Made by a program: the position numbers and the translations under genes. The notes under the pieces were generated by a model. That model did not search any database and had not been told where the DNA came from. It saw only the letters and a program-made list of their open reading frames with translations. 15,837 nucleotides of DNA, from positions 1-15,837 of the forward strand of contig DCKD01000049.1 in assembly GCA_002320245.1 (NCBI GenBank), read 5' to 3'. Origin of the DNA: Lachnospiraceae bacterium UBA1683. Lineage in GTDB: Bacteria > Bacillota > Clostridia > Lachnospirales > Lachnospiraceae. This document shows, one piece after another, positions 1-7,004 of the stretch (position 1 is the first letter of the stretch; each line of letters begins with the position of its first letter).

Positions 1-81
1 GGGAATCGGAATCCAGCGTATTTGTCTTGAATCAGACGGAGAGGCTGTTCCGAAAGATTATATTAAAAGGAGTTTTATTAT
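1..81 (+). promoter_or_regulatory. asnA leader, possibly structured
   Basis: This is the sequence before asnA, cut by the window edge. Bases 7-11 (CGGAA) and 14-17 (CAGC) can pair with 48-52 (TTCCG) and 44-47 (GCTG), giving a 9-bp stem with a two-base bulge. Inside it, GTCT at 24-27 can pair with AGAC at 34-37. The ribosome binding site AAAAGGAG is at 65-72. A reading frame from base 2 stays open to a TGA at 92-94, so this could instead be the tail of an upstream gene overlapping the asnA start. I do not recognise its residues. No T-box TGGN antiterminator motif is visible. Confidence 0.25.
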
Positions 82-1092
82 ATGGAACATTTGACAATTC
101 CGGAAGGCTACTCATCTCCGCTGACAATCCGCGAGACAGAAGTCGCCATCAAGGAAGTAAAAGACTATTTTGAACGTGCACTTGCAAAGGCTCTGCATCT
201 GACACGCGTATCTGCTCCGCTCTTCGTCCGCCCGGAATCCGGACTGAACGATAACCTGAATGGCGTGGAGCGTCCGGTTTCATTTGGCATCAGGGAGCAG
301 GAGGATGCAACTGCTGAAATCGTACATTCTCTTGCCAAGTGGAAACGCTATGCATTAAAGCATTACAATTTTCATTCCGGAGAGGGTCTGTATACAGATA
401 TGAGCGCCATCCGCAGAGATGAAGATACAGATAATATCCACTCTCTCTATGTGGACCAGTGGGACTGGGAGAAAATCATTTCCAAGGAAGAGCGGAATAT
501 GGAAACACTGGAATATACAGTTCGCAAAGTATTCAGCGCATTGAAAGAAACTGAGGAATACATTTCCCGAAGATACAATTACATAGAACCGCTGCTGCCG
601 GATGACATTTTCTTTATCACCTCCCAGGAATTGGAAAACATGTATCCGGAGCTAACCGCAAAAGAGCGGGAATACCGCATCGCGAAAGCGAAGAAAGCCG
701 TATTCATTTCGCAGATTGGAAAAGAACTCGCCTCCGGTGAGAAGCATGACGGACGCGCCCCGGATTACGACGACTGGGAATTAAACGGAGACATCATCGT
801 GTACTATCCTGTTCTTGATATGGGACTGGAACTCTCCTCCATGGGAATCCGTGTGGATGAAGAATCTCTTGCCCGCCAACTGAAACTTGCGGGATGCGAA
901 GAGCGCGCGGAGCTGCCGTTCCAGAAGGCACTCTTGAATAAAGAACTGCCATATACCGTCGGCGGCGGCATCGGTCAGTCCCGTATCTGTATGTACTATT
1001 TGAGAAAAGCGCATATCGGGGAGGTGCAGTCTTCCATCTGGCCGGAAGATGTACTGAACTGCGCGTTGGAAAACGGAATACAATTACTGTAA
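82..1092 (+). CDS. asnA: Aspartate-ammonia ligase (AsnA)
   Basis: ATP-dependent ligase making asparagine from aspartate and ammonia in the cytoplasm; AsnA has a class II aminoacyl-tRNA-synthetase-like fold. The 336-residue length matches the family, about 330 residues. Visible family signatures are FVRPESGLNDNLNGVERPV near residues 48-66, the RRDEDTDNIHSLYVDQWDWE region near 110-130, and the C-terminal GGGIGQSR...HIGEVQ block near 294-315, which is the motif-3-like ATP site. The start is fixed by AAAAGGAG at 65-72, nine bases before the ATG. The gene converges on the minus-strand protease gene, with only 34 bases between stops and a long palindrome in the gap. The product call is very secure; regulation is unknown because the upstream region is cut off. 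Confidence 0.97.
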   Translation: MEHLTIPEGYSSPLTIRETEVAIKEVKDYFERALAKALHLTRVSAPLFVRPESGLNDNLNGVERPVSFGIREQEDATAEIVHSLAKWKRYALKHYNFHSGEGLYTDMSAIRRDEDTDNIHSLYVDQWDWEKIISKEERNMETLEYTVRKVFSALKETEEYISRRYNYIEPLLPDDIFFITSQELENMYPELTAKEREYRIAKAKKAVFISQIGKELASGEKHDGRAPDYDDWELNGDIIVYYPVLDMGLELSSMGIRVDEESLARQLKLAGCEERAELPFQKALLNKELPYTVGGGIGQSRICMYYLRKAHIGEVQSSIWPEDVLNCALENGIQLL

Positions 1093-1106
1093 CAGTAAAA
1101 GGAACA

Positions 1107-1149
1107 GCAAAGGGGACAGTCCCTTCTCAGAAGGGACTGTCCCCTTTGC
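1107..1149. repeat. REP-like palindrome, GGGACAGTCCC family
   Basis: A nearly perfect inverted repeat: the 21-base arm at 1107-1127 is the exact reverse complement of 1129-1149, with a single C between. In RNA it would form a very stable GC-rich hairpin from either strand. It lies between convergent asnA and the C39-like gene and overlaps the 3' end of the latter, encoding its last residues and its TGA stop (1127-1129). No clear T-tract follows on either strand, so it may block transcription or protect RNA ends rather than act as a classical intrinsic terminator. Part of it (GACAGTCCCTTCTCA) is shared with the repeat cluster at 7005-7078. Similar GGGGAC palindromes are known in clostridia as REP-like elements mobilised by Y1 transposases; that link is from memory and no transposase is present here. 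Confidence 0.8.
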
Positions 1150-1756
1150 AGATTCCGACTGCCATACTATGCTGTGCCTGATGCCTGTCCTCCATGATTT
1201 TCTTCGGATAATGTATTACTCCATTGTTCTCATACGGATCGTTAAAGTAATATCCGTCATCATCGTATCCAACCAGCAACATGCAGTGTTCGTTGGATAT
1301 CCATGTAAAAGTTTCACCGCTGTCCAACAGTTTCCACTCCGGTCCGGCAATCGGTTCGCGCATATTGATACATGCCCAGAAAATCACAGGCATTCCTTCG
1401 TTGATATAACGCTCTAGCAATTCCCCTACCGGAGTCCCTGTCTCATCTACGGCATGGTATTGCGAATTCTTCTCAATCCACTCAAACACTCTGTTCAGCG
1501 CTTTGACAATCACCGGTGCGTAGCATCCGAAGGAATCTTCATCATACGGACTCCCGCAGAAACACTCGCGCGGGTTCGGTCCATACACCCCGCCATTCCG
1601 CTTTTCAAATTGCCGGCACTCCAACGCCTCCTCAATGAACCGGTCCACCGTGATATCCACTCCAAGAAACTGAAGCAGCATCACCGCTGACACGCTCTCA
1701 CAGCCGGTCGGGTACCGCACACTCTGGTCAATATAAGGTACTTCGATTTTCACCAT
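1127..1756 (-). CDS. C39-like cysteine peptidase domain protein
   Basis: A 209-residue protein of the papain-like C39_2 type. The likely catalytic residues are Cys19 in the PTGCESVSA motif, His157 in ISNEHCMLLVGY and Asp173 in YYFNDPY, which is the usual C...H...D order. There is no signal peptide or membrane segment in this frame, so it may act in the cytoplasm or be exported by an unseen route; the substrate is unknown. The frame is open upstream to 1912, but the ATG at 1756 was chosen because it lies 11 bases after the antiporter stop and directly precedes the conserved VPYIDQ start; its ribosome site (AGAGAG) is weak. It is probably the last gene of the glcK-antiporter transcript. The last residues (KGDSPF) and the stop come from the palindromic repeat, which appears to have replaced the original end. 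Confidence 0.82.
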   Translation of the reverse strand: MVKIEVPYIDQSVRYPTGCESVSAVMLLQFLGVDITVDRFIEEALECRQFEKRNGGVYGPNPRECFCGSPYDEDSFGCYAPVIVKALNRVFEWIEKNSQYHAVDETGTPVGELLERYINEGMPVIFWACINMREPIAGPEWKLLDSGETFTWISNEHCMLLVGYDDDGYYFNDPYENNGVIHYPKKIMEDRHQAQHSMAVGICKGDSPF

Positions 1757-1767
1757 CTTGTTTCTCT

Positions 1768-3300
1768 CTAATCTGCTAAATCTGCTTTCTCTGATTTCCC
1801 TTTGGTATATTTTCTCATAAATGTCAGCACAACCAGCAGAATTGCCAAACTCAGTCCCAGTGTAATCCACCAGATTTTTACAAATCCGGCAACCACATAA
1901 CCAAGGATGCACACAACCGCCACAACTGCCGCATACTGCATCTGCGTGGTAACGTGATTGATATGATTGCTCTGCGCACCTGCGGAGGACATGACTGTTG
2001 TATCAGAAATCGGGGAGATATGGTCGCCGCACACCGCACCTGCCAGCACTGCAGATACCGCAATAATCATCATTTCCAATTGATTCGCATCCGGGAACAT
2101 TGCAATTACAATCGGCACCAGAATCGCAAAGGTTCCCCAGCTTGTTCCGGTAGAAAATGACAGGAATACCGCTATCATAAACATAATTGCGGGAACAATC
2201 GTACTTGCGGAAGCATTTGTCCCAACCAGTGTCTTTACGAAATCTGCGATGCCAAGCGCATCTCCCATGCCTTTCAGTGACCATGCAAAAATCAGGATTG
2301 CAATGGCGGGAATCATCAATTTAAACCCTTCTACAAAGCTATCCATGAATCCTTTGAACGTCACTACTTTTCTCGGCAAATACAAAACGAGCATAAACAA
2401 TACCGTAACCATCGTTGCAAAAATCAGGCTTGTCTCTGCATCACATCCGGAAAATGCGGTTACAATATCCGTTGCCCCGCCTAAAAAACCGGTATAAATC
2501 ATTGCCCCGATTGCGGAAATAATCAGTACCCCTACCGGAAGCACCAAGTCAAGCACATACCCCTTCCCGGATATTTCTTCCGGCTTTACCTGCTCAAATT
2601 CTTCTGCGCCTGATGTAAATAAATCTCCTTTTTCCGCATTTTTCTCATGCGTCTTCATCAGTCCGAAATCGAATCCGGTCAGAATGATATAGAATACCAT
2701 TGCCAGTGTAAGCAATGCATACAGATTGTATGGTATCGTACGCAGAAACAACTGAAAGCCTGTGATTGATGCATCATCCGGCACATAGGAATTTACTGCT
2801 GCCGCCCAGCTTGAAATCGGTGCGATAATGCAGACTGGAGCCGCTGTTGCATCTATAATATAAGCAAGCTTCGCTCTGGATACCTTGAACCGGTCAGTAA
2901 CCGGACGCATCACGGAACCCACCGTCAGGCAGTTGAAATAATCGTCTACAAAAATCAGGATGCCAAGCCCTGTCGTTGCAAGCAACGCACTTTTTTTCGA
3001 TTTAATCTTTGTACCTGCCCATGTTCCATATGCAGCGGAGCCGCCTGATTTGGACATCAGTACAATAATCATTCCAAGCAGCACATCAAATATTAAAATA
3101 TTCAGGTTCATGCTGTTTTTCATGATATCAAAAAATGCCACAAATGCATCCCACGGGTGAAACCCTGTATACAGGAGCGCCCCCACAACCACTCCGAGAA
3201 ACAGGGAACTATATACTTCTTTTGTTACAAGCGCCAGCACAATGGCAAGCAGCGGCGGTACCAGCGACCACCATGTGCCGATAAACATCGAACCATCCAT
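1768..3300 (-). CDS. NhaC-family Na+/H+ antiporter
   Basis: A 510-residue polytopic membrane protein of the NhaC (Na_H_antiporter) family, which exchanges Na+ for H+ or, in some relatives, organic acids across the cytoplasmic membrane. Family marks are the polar in-membrane stretch FVDDYFNCLTVGSVMRPVTD (117-136), IDATAAPVCIIAPISSW (149-165), FSTGTSWGTF (382-391) and AGAVCGDHISPISDTTVMSS (420-439). A charged hydrophilic loop spans about 215-248, and the tail is rich in Lys and Asp. The ATG at 3300 has AAAGGA nine bases upstream. The gene starts 31 bases after the glcK stop and ends 11 bases before the C39-like gene, so the three are probably co-transcribed. Substrate specificity cannot be told from sequence. 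Confidence 0.9.
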   Translation of the reverse strand: MDGSMFIGTWWSLVPPLLAIVLALVTKEVYSSLFLGVVVGALLYTGFHPWDAFVAFFDIMKNSMNLNILIFDVLLGMIIVLMSKSGGSAAYGTWAGTKIKSKKSALLATTGLGILIFVDDYFNCLTVGSVMRPVTDRFKVSRAKLAYIIDATAAPVCIIAPISSWAAAVNSYVPDDASITGFQLFLRTIPYNLYALLTLAMVFYIILTGFDFGLMKTHEKNAEKGDLFTSGAEEFEQVKPEEISGKGYVLDLVLPVGVLIISAIGAMIYTGFLGGATDIVTAFSGCDAETSLIFATMVTVLFMLVLYLPRKVVTFKGFMDSFVEGFKLMIPAIAILIFAWSLKGMGDALGIADFVKTLVGTNASASTIVPAIMFMIAVFLSFSTGTSWGTFAILVPIVIAMFPDANQLEMMIIAVSAVLAGAVCGDHISPISDTTVMSSAGAQSNHINHVTTQMQYAAVVAVVCILGYVVAGFVKIWWITLGLSLAILLVVLTFMRKYTKGKSEKADLAD

Positions 3301-3331
3301 ATCCTCTCATCCTTTTCTGGTGTATTTTCTG

Positions 3332-4267
3332 TTAACACAATAACCGCACGCAGCCGTACATTCCGGCATCATTTCCAAGAGTCGCCAGCGCAATTTCCGT
3401 ATCCTTGCATGCGCGGAATACTCTCGCCTGATAATGTTTCCGGATTCCATCAATCAAAACCGCCCCTGCTTTGGAAACACCGCCGCCGATTACAAAAATC
3501 TCCGGATCAATTGTTCCGGCAATACTTGCGAGCGCCCCGCCAAGATCTTTACAAAGTTCATCGACAAGTTCTGCCGCAACGACATCGTTTTCTTTTGCCG
3601 CATCAAAAATCGCTTTTGCACTTAAGCTGTCATCGGAAACAAGAACGGTCTCACGCGTCTCCTGTGCCAGTTTCCTTTTCGCCATCCTGACAATTCCAGT
3701 CGCAGATGCATACTGCTCCAGACAGCCATGCCCGCCGCAATTGCAGGCATCTGTTTCATCCTCATGGATGCAAATATGTCCGATCTCGCCGCCGGCTCCG
3801 TGGAAACCGGCTACGATTTTTCCGCCAAGGATGATTCCCCCGCCGACTCCGGTTCCGAGTGTCACCATGACAACATTCTGATGTCCCTGTCCGCCGCCTT
3901 TCCACATTTCGCCGAGTGCAGCTACATTTGCATCATTTCCGACTTCTACCTCCAGTCCGGTCTTCTCAGACAGCTCTTTTTTCGCATCGACATTATCCCA
4001 TCCAAGATTGACACACCGCATAACGATTCCTTCATTATTTACCGGTCCCGGCACGCCAAGCCCAATTCCCTGAACCTCGTCTCTTGCGATTCCCTTTTCT
4101 TCCATTTTTCCAAGAACAGACGCGGCTACATCATCCAGAATTGCCGCCCCGTTATTCTCTGTGTTGGTCTTAATCTCCCATTTTTCCTGAATTGTTCCTT
4201 CCATATCAAACAATCCGATTTTACAGGTTGTTCCCCCAACATCTACTCCAAAGCCATACTTTTTCAT
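3332..4267 (-). CDS. glcK: ROK-family glucokinase
   Basis: A 311-residue cytoplasmic sugar kinase that phosphorylates glucose with ATP at the entry to glycolysis. The N-terminal phosphate-binding motif DVGGTTCKIG is at 9-18. The catalytic Asp112 lies in VGNDANVAALGE, and the sugar-binding GEIGH is at 160-164. The ROK zinc signature CNCGGHGC is at 175-182, and the adenosine-side GGGVSKAG at 261-268. The frame is open to 4291, but the ATG at 4267 is preferred: it has GGGGAGGG seven bases upstream and begins at the conserved MKKYGFGVDVGG. A 7-bp hairpin (4281-4301) abuts that ribosome site. Other ROK kinases use fructose, mannose or ManNAc; the overall pattern fits bacterial glucokinase best. 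Confidence 0.93.
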   Translation of the reverse strand: MKKYGFGVDVGGTTCKIGLFDMEGTIQEKWEIKTNTENNGAAILDDVAASVLGKMEEKGIARDEVQGIGLGVPGPVNNEGIVMRCVNLGWDNVDAKKELSEKTGLEVEVGNDANVAALGEMWKGGGQGHQNVVMVTLGTGVGGGIILGGKIVAGFHGAGGEIGHICIHEDETDACNCGGHGCLEQYASATGIVRMAKRKLAQETRETVLVSDDSLSAKAIFDAAKENDVVAAELVDELCKDLGGALASIAGTIDPEIFVIGGGVSKAGAVLIDGIRKHYQARVFRACKDTEIALATLGNDAGMYGCVRLLC

Positions 4268-4280
4268 TCCATTACCCTCC

Positions 4281-4301
4281 CCGGAACGCAAACTGTTCCG
4301 G
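4281..4301 (-). promoter_or_regulatory. Leader hairpin abutting the glcK ribosome site
   Basis: CCGGAAC at 4281-4287 and GTTCCGG at 4295-4301 form a 7-bp GC-rich stem with a 7-base loop. In the minus-strand transcript its 3' arm runs straight into the GGGGAGGG ribosome binding site of glcK. There is no T-run after it in that direction, so it does not look like a terminator for the upstream ferredoxin gene. It could limit glcK translation or mark a processing site. The rest of the 103-base gap (4268-4370) is A/T-rich and has only a poor -10-like CATAAT. Confidence 0.5.
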
Positions 4302-4370
4302 CTGCCTTTCTCATTTCATTTTTTTCTGTATTTTCATTATGCTATGTATTTTCACTCTGCTTTGTACCGG

Positions 4371-5501
4371 TTATTTCATCCGGACCAATTCATACTCTCT
4401 TGTTCCCACTCCAATCTTCTCGGCATGTGCAAGACATGTCTTATACTCCGAATTTGGGGTTGTATTTTCAAAGTGATCGTGGCGGTCGCGGAAATCACCA
4501 TGCTCCATATTATCCGAAAGCTGACTGTTCGGAAGCGGTGCCATCTTCAGACACGCATCTGCACATGCCTGATCCAGTGCAAGCGGATCAAAGGATGCGA
4601 ACATTCCGATATCAGGAAGAATCGGCGCATCATTTTCCGGATGGCAGTCACAGTTCGGTGAAATATCCAGCACAAGTGAAATATGGAAATTCGGCCTTCC
4701 GTCGATAACCGCTTTCGTGTACTCCGCCATACGGCAGTTCAGTTCTTTTGTTGCAGCGCTGTTTTCAAATTCAATGGCATCAAAATTACATGCCCCGATG
4801 CAGCGTCCGCATCCAACACAGTTTTTCTCGTTCACAGACATCTTTTTCGTCTCTTCATGATACACAAGGCCATTGTTGGCACATTCGCGCATACATCTTT
4901 TACATCCGCGGCATGCATCCTGGTCAATCATCGGCTTGCCGTTCGAATGCTGGTCCTTCTTACCCGCACGGGAACCGCATCCCATACCGATATTTTTAAT
5001 CGCACCGCCGAACCCGGTCATCTCATGCCCTTTGAAATGTGTCAGGCTGATAAACACATCCGCATCCATAATCGCATGCCCAATCTTTGCTTTCTCGATG
5101 TACTCCCCTCCGACGACCGGCACTTCCACATCGTCAGTTCCTTTCAGACCGTCTCCAATCAGAACCGGACATCCGACAGTCATCGGTGTGAATCCATTTT
5201 CCCATGCACAGTAAAGATGTTCAATGGCGTTCTTCCTGCTGCCCGGGTACAACGTATTACAGTCCGTCAAAAATGGATTGCCGCCGAGTTCCTTTACCAC
5301 ATCCGCAACCGCCTTTGCATAATTCGGGCGCAGAAAACTTAAGTTTCCCATCTCACCAAAATGCATCTTAATCGCAACGAACTTACTCTCCATATCAATC
5401 TGGTCAATCCCCGCTGCCCGAATCAGACGCTTTAGCTTTGTCGGCATACCTTCTCCCGGTTTCGCGCGGAAATCCGTATAGTAAACTTTTGATTTTTCCA
5501 T
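4371..5501 (-). CDS. DUF362 protein with 2[4Fe-4S] ferredoxin domain
   Basis: A 376-residue cytoplasmic iron-sulfur protein. The N-terminal two thirds is a DUF362 domain (about 40-185), with the FVAIKMHFGE start and a Gly-rich MTGFGGAIKNIGMGCGSRAGK block near 161-181. A ferredoxin insert carries two classic CxxCxxCxxxC sets: Cys197/200/203/207 and Cys228/231/234/238. The C-terminal part (about 265-376) returns to the DUF362 fold. The family is widespread in clostridia, but its reaction is not established; an electron-transfer or redox-enzyme role is an inference from the clusters. The ATG at 5501 is preferred over the adjacent GTG because GGAGGAGG lies at ideal spacing. It has its own promoter at 5587-5616 and may read through into glcK. 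Confidence 0.9.
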   Translation of the reverse strand: MEKSKVYYTDFRAKPGEGMPTKLKRLIRAAGIDQIDMESKFVAIKMHFGEMGNLSFLRPNYAKAVADVVKELGGNPFLTDCNTLYPGSRKNAIEHLYCAWENGFTPMTVGCPVLIGDGLKGTDDVEVPVVGGEYIEKAKIGHAIMDADVFISLTHFKGHEMTGFGGAIKNIGMGCGSRAGKKDQHSNGKPMIDQDACRGCKRCMRECANNGLVYHEETKKMSVNEKNCVGCGRCIGACNFDAIEFENSAATKELNCRMAEYTKAVIDGRPNFHISLVLDISPNCDCHPENDAPILPDIGMFASFDPLALDQACADACLKMAPLPNSQLSDNMEHGDFRDRHDHFENTTPNSEYKTCLAHAEKIGVGTREYELVRMK

Positions 5502-5543
5502 CACTTTTCCTCCTCCACTTTACTAATTATATGTGTTCGAATA

Positions 5544-5566
5544 ACCGCAGCTTCTCTTCCTGCGGT
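5544..5566 (-). other. Hairpin in the leader of the DUF362 gene
   Basis: ACCGCAG (5544-5550) and CTGCGGT (5560-5566) form a 7-bp stem with a 9-base loop, between the promoter at 5587-5616 and the DUF362 start at 5501. No T-run follows in the minus direction, so it is probably not a terminator for yoaK. It may be an RNA-stabilising or regulatory leader structure. Confidence 0.45.
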
Positions 5567-5586
5567 ATCTCATCATAACTTCTTAC

Positions 5587-5616
5587 ATTGTATATAAAAC
5601 TCTCAAAGTTAGTCAA
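5587..5616 (-). promoter_or_regulatory. Sigma-A-type promoter for the DUF362 gene
   Basis: Read on the minus strand, TTGACT (5616-5611), an 18-base spacer and TACAAT (5592-5587) match the sigma-A consensus well. TATACA with a 16-base spacer is an alternative -10. The -35 box overlaps the TGA stop of the upstream yoaK-family gene. Transcription would start near 5580, giving a leader of about 80 bases. Confidence 0.65.
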
Positions 5617-6317
5617 TATAAACTACTCTTTTCCTCCCTGTTTTCCCTTTTATCTTTCTCCATATCCACAAACATCATAATAAACGCAAGGAAAAGGATT
5701 GCCGAGCAGACAAGAATTGCACGTTCCTTCCACATTCTCACAAACAGATTTCCAATCACGGCACCTGTCACAAAGCAGAAAATGATGCCATAATACAGCA
5801 GGCCTTTGTCCCGTGACACTTTATTTTTGGAATGTATGTAATCGCACATGTGCTGTGTTGCGCTCCGCAGATTCCCGATGCACATTGTCGTTGCGATTCC
5901 ATTCCCATGAATCTTGCGGAAACTTTCCACCTGAATTCCACAGGCAAGGGAAGTCAGGCTGTTCGCCGCCGTATTCAGCCCCTGCGGGAAAAAGCTGACA
6001 CAGAAAAGCACTGCCGCCTCAATGAAAACAGATATCTGACGCCAGTGCAGGAACTGTTCTTCCCTGCTGCGGAAACGGATGATATCTGCCAAAGCGATCC
6101 CGATTGCAAATGCAAGCACCGGGAAAAGATAGTGCAGCGCCTGATTCCAGTTCTTCGCGGAAAGGTTAATTCCGAGCAGGAGCATATTTCCCGTCTGGGC
6201 ATTTGCAAACACCTCATCCCTGCACATGTAGGAATACGCATCCATAAACCCTCCTGCAGCCGCAAGTACCACACCAAGCCGGATAGATTCCGACATCTGT
6301 CTTGAATAGTTCATCTC
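5613..6317 (-). CDS. YoaK-family (DUF1275) membrane protein
   Basis: An integral membrane protein of the YoaK/DUF1275 family, whose transport role is not established. From Met at 6317 it has 234 residues, close to the family's usual size. The N-terminal family signature follows at once: SESIRLGVVLAAAGGFMDAYSYM, then VFANAQTGNMLLLGINLS. Several hydrophobic segments follow, including a mid-protein GIQVESFRK...CIGNLRS block typical of the family and a final helix near AILFLAFIMMFVDM; the end is charged. The frame is open to an ATG at 6362, only about 20 bases after the predicted transcription start and without a ribosome site. Met at 6317 is therefore my choice, but its own ribosome site is also weak, so the start is uncertain. 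Confidence 0.85.
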   Translation of the reverse strand, partial: EMNYSRQMSESIRLGVVLAAAGGFMDAYSYMCRDEVFANAQTGNMLLLGINLSAKNWNQALHYLFPVLAFAIGIALADIIRFRSREEQFLHWRQISVFIEAAVLFCVSFFPQGLNTAANSLTSLACGIQVESFRKIHGNGIATTMCIGNLRSATQHMCDYIHSKNKVSRDKGLLYYGIIFCFVTGAVIGNLFVRMWKERAILVCSAILFLAFIMMFVDMEKDKRENREEKSSLY

Positions 6318-6388
6318 ATCACACACTTTCTTCTCAGGATAATTTTCAGGATAACAAGCCATTTCACGAATGCCGTCCCAGTTATTTG

Positions 6389-6417
6389 ATTATATCCCTT
6401 TCCTTATTTTCATGCAA
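6389..6417 (-). promoter_or_regulatory. Sigma-A-type promoter for the yoaK-family gene
   Basis: On the minus strand TTGCAT (6417-6412), a 17-base spacer and a perfect TATAAT (6394-6389) form a strong promoter. It diverges from the yqeY promoter at 6446-6473, with 28 bases between their outer edges. Confidence 0.75.
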
Positions 6418-6445
6418 CCATCTGCCGGAAATCCGTTCGTTCTCC

Positions 6446-6473
6446 TTGCGTTTTTCAAAGGGAGGTATATAAT
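6446..6473 (+). promoter_or_regulatory. Sigma-A-type promoter for yqeY
   Basis: TTGCGT (6446-6451), a 16-base spacer and a perfect TATAAT (6468-6473). The predicted transcript starts near 6480, immediately before the small inverted repeat at 6481-6506. Confidence 0.7.
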
Positions 6474-6480
6474 AAATCTA

Positions 6481-6506
6481 TACCCTGAGAGTAAGTTTCA
6501 CGGGTA
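6481..6506 (+). other. Hairpin at the 5' end of the yqeY transcript
   Basis: TACCC (6481-6485) pairs with GGGTA (6502-6506). The stem continues as TGAGA with TTTCA around a one-base bulge, giving about ten pairs with a small loop. It lies at the predicted 5' end of the mRNA, where such hairpins often protect against decay; it could also be an operator. Function is inferred. Confidence 0.45.
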
Positions 6507-6543
6507 AGCGTAGAAACATAAATGATATTGGAGGTATTTTCAA

Positions 6544-6990
6544 ATGAGTAAAATTGATGAAGTCAGAAGCGCAATGGTTGCGGCCATGAAAGCAGGAGAC
6601 AAAGAAAGAAAAGCGGCACTTTCTTTTCTGCTGTCCTCACTGAAAAATAAAGAAATTGACAAGCGTGCCGATTTGACAGAAGAAGAGGAAAATCAGGTCG
6701 TACTAAAAGAAATCAAGCAACTCAAAGAAACCATGGACATGACTCCCGCAGACCGCACCGATATTCTGGACGAGTGCAAGACACGTATCACCGTTCTGGA
6801 AGAATATGCTCCAAAAATGATGAGCGAAGATGAAATCAGGGAAATCGTCAGGGGTGTGTTGAGTGACCTTGGAATCGAGACACCGACTGCCAAAGACAAA
6901 GGAAAGATTATGAAAGAACTGATGCCGAAAGTAAAAGGAAAAGCAGACGGTAAACAGGTAAATGTGATTGTCGGAAGTTTCTTCGTATAG
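6544..6990 (+). CDS. yqeY: YqeY/GatB-tail domain protein
   Basis: A 148-residue soluble protein that is essentially one GatB_Yqey domain, the helical tail module also found on the GatB amidotransferase subunit and linked to tRNA binding. It has the usual features: an N-terminal MSKIDEVRSAMVAAMKAGDKERKAALSFLLSSLKN-type helix pair, a charged middle rich in Glu and Lys, the EEYAPKMMSEDEI motif near 90-102, and a C-terminal KIMKELMPKVKGKADGKQVN block before the end. Length equals the family norm. GGAGG at 6530-6534 lies nine bases before the ATG. It is monocistronic from the promoter at 6446-6473 and converges on degV across the repeat cluster. The precise cellular role of stand-alone YqeY is not settled. 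Confidence 0.95.
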   Translation: MSKIDEVRSAMVAAMKAGDKERKAALSFLLSSLKNKEIDKRADLTEEEENQVVLKEIKQLKETMDMTPADRTDILDECKTRITVLEEYAPKMMSEDEIREIVRGVLSDLGIETPTAKDKGKIMKELMPKVKGKADGKQVNVIVGSFFV

Positions 6991-7004
6991 ATTTTCAAAA
7001 GGGG

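Noticed and set aside
1107..1149. Classical intrinsic terminator
   Set aside because: The stem is strong, but no T-run follows on either strand, so only a looser barrier role is supported.
1757..1912. N-terminal extension of the C39-like protein to 1912
   Set aside because: It would overlap the antiporter gene by 145 bases and has no recognisable start signal; the ATG at 1756 begins at the conserved domain.
3728..4708. Long plus-strand open frame of 326 codons
   Set aside because: It lies antisense to glcK and the DUF362 gene, both with clear motifs; its residues show no domain and no ribosome site.
4683..5342. Plus-strand open frame of 219 codons
   Set aside because: Antisense to the DUF362 gene, whose two ferredoxin motifs establish the minus strand as coding.
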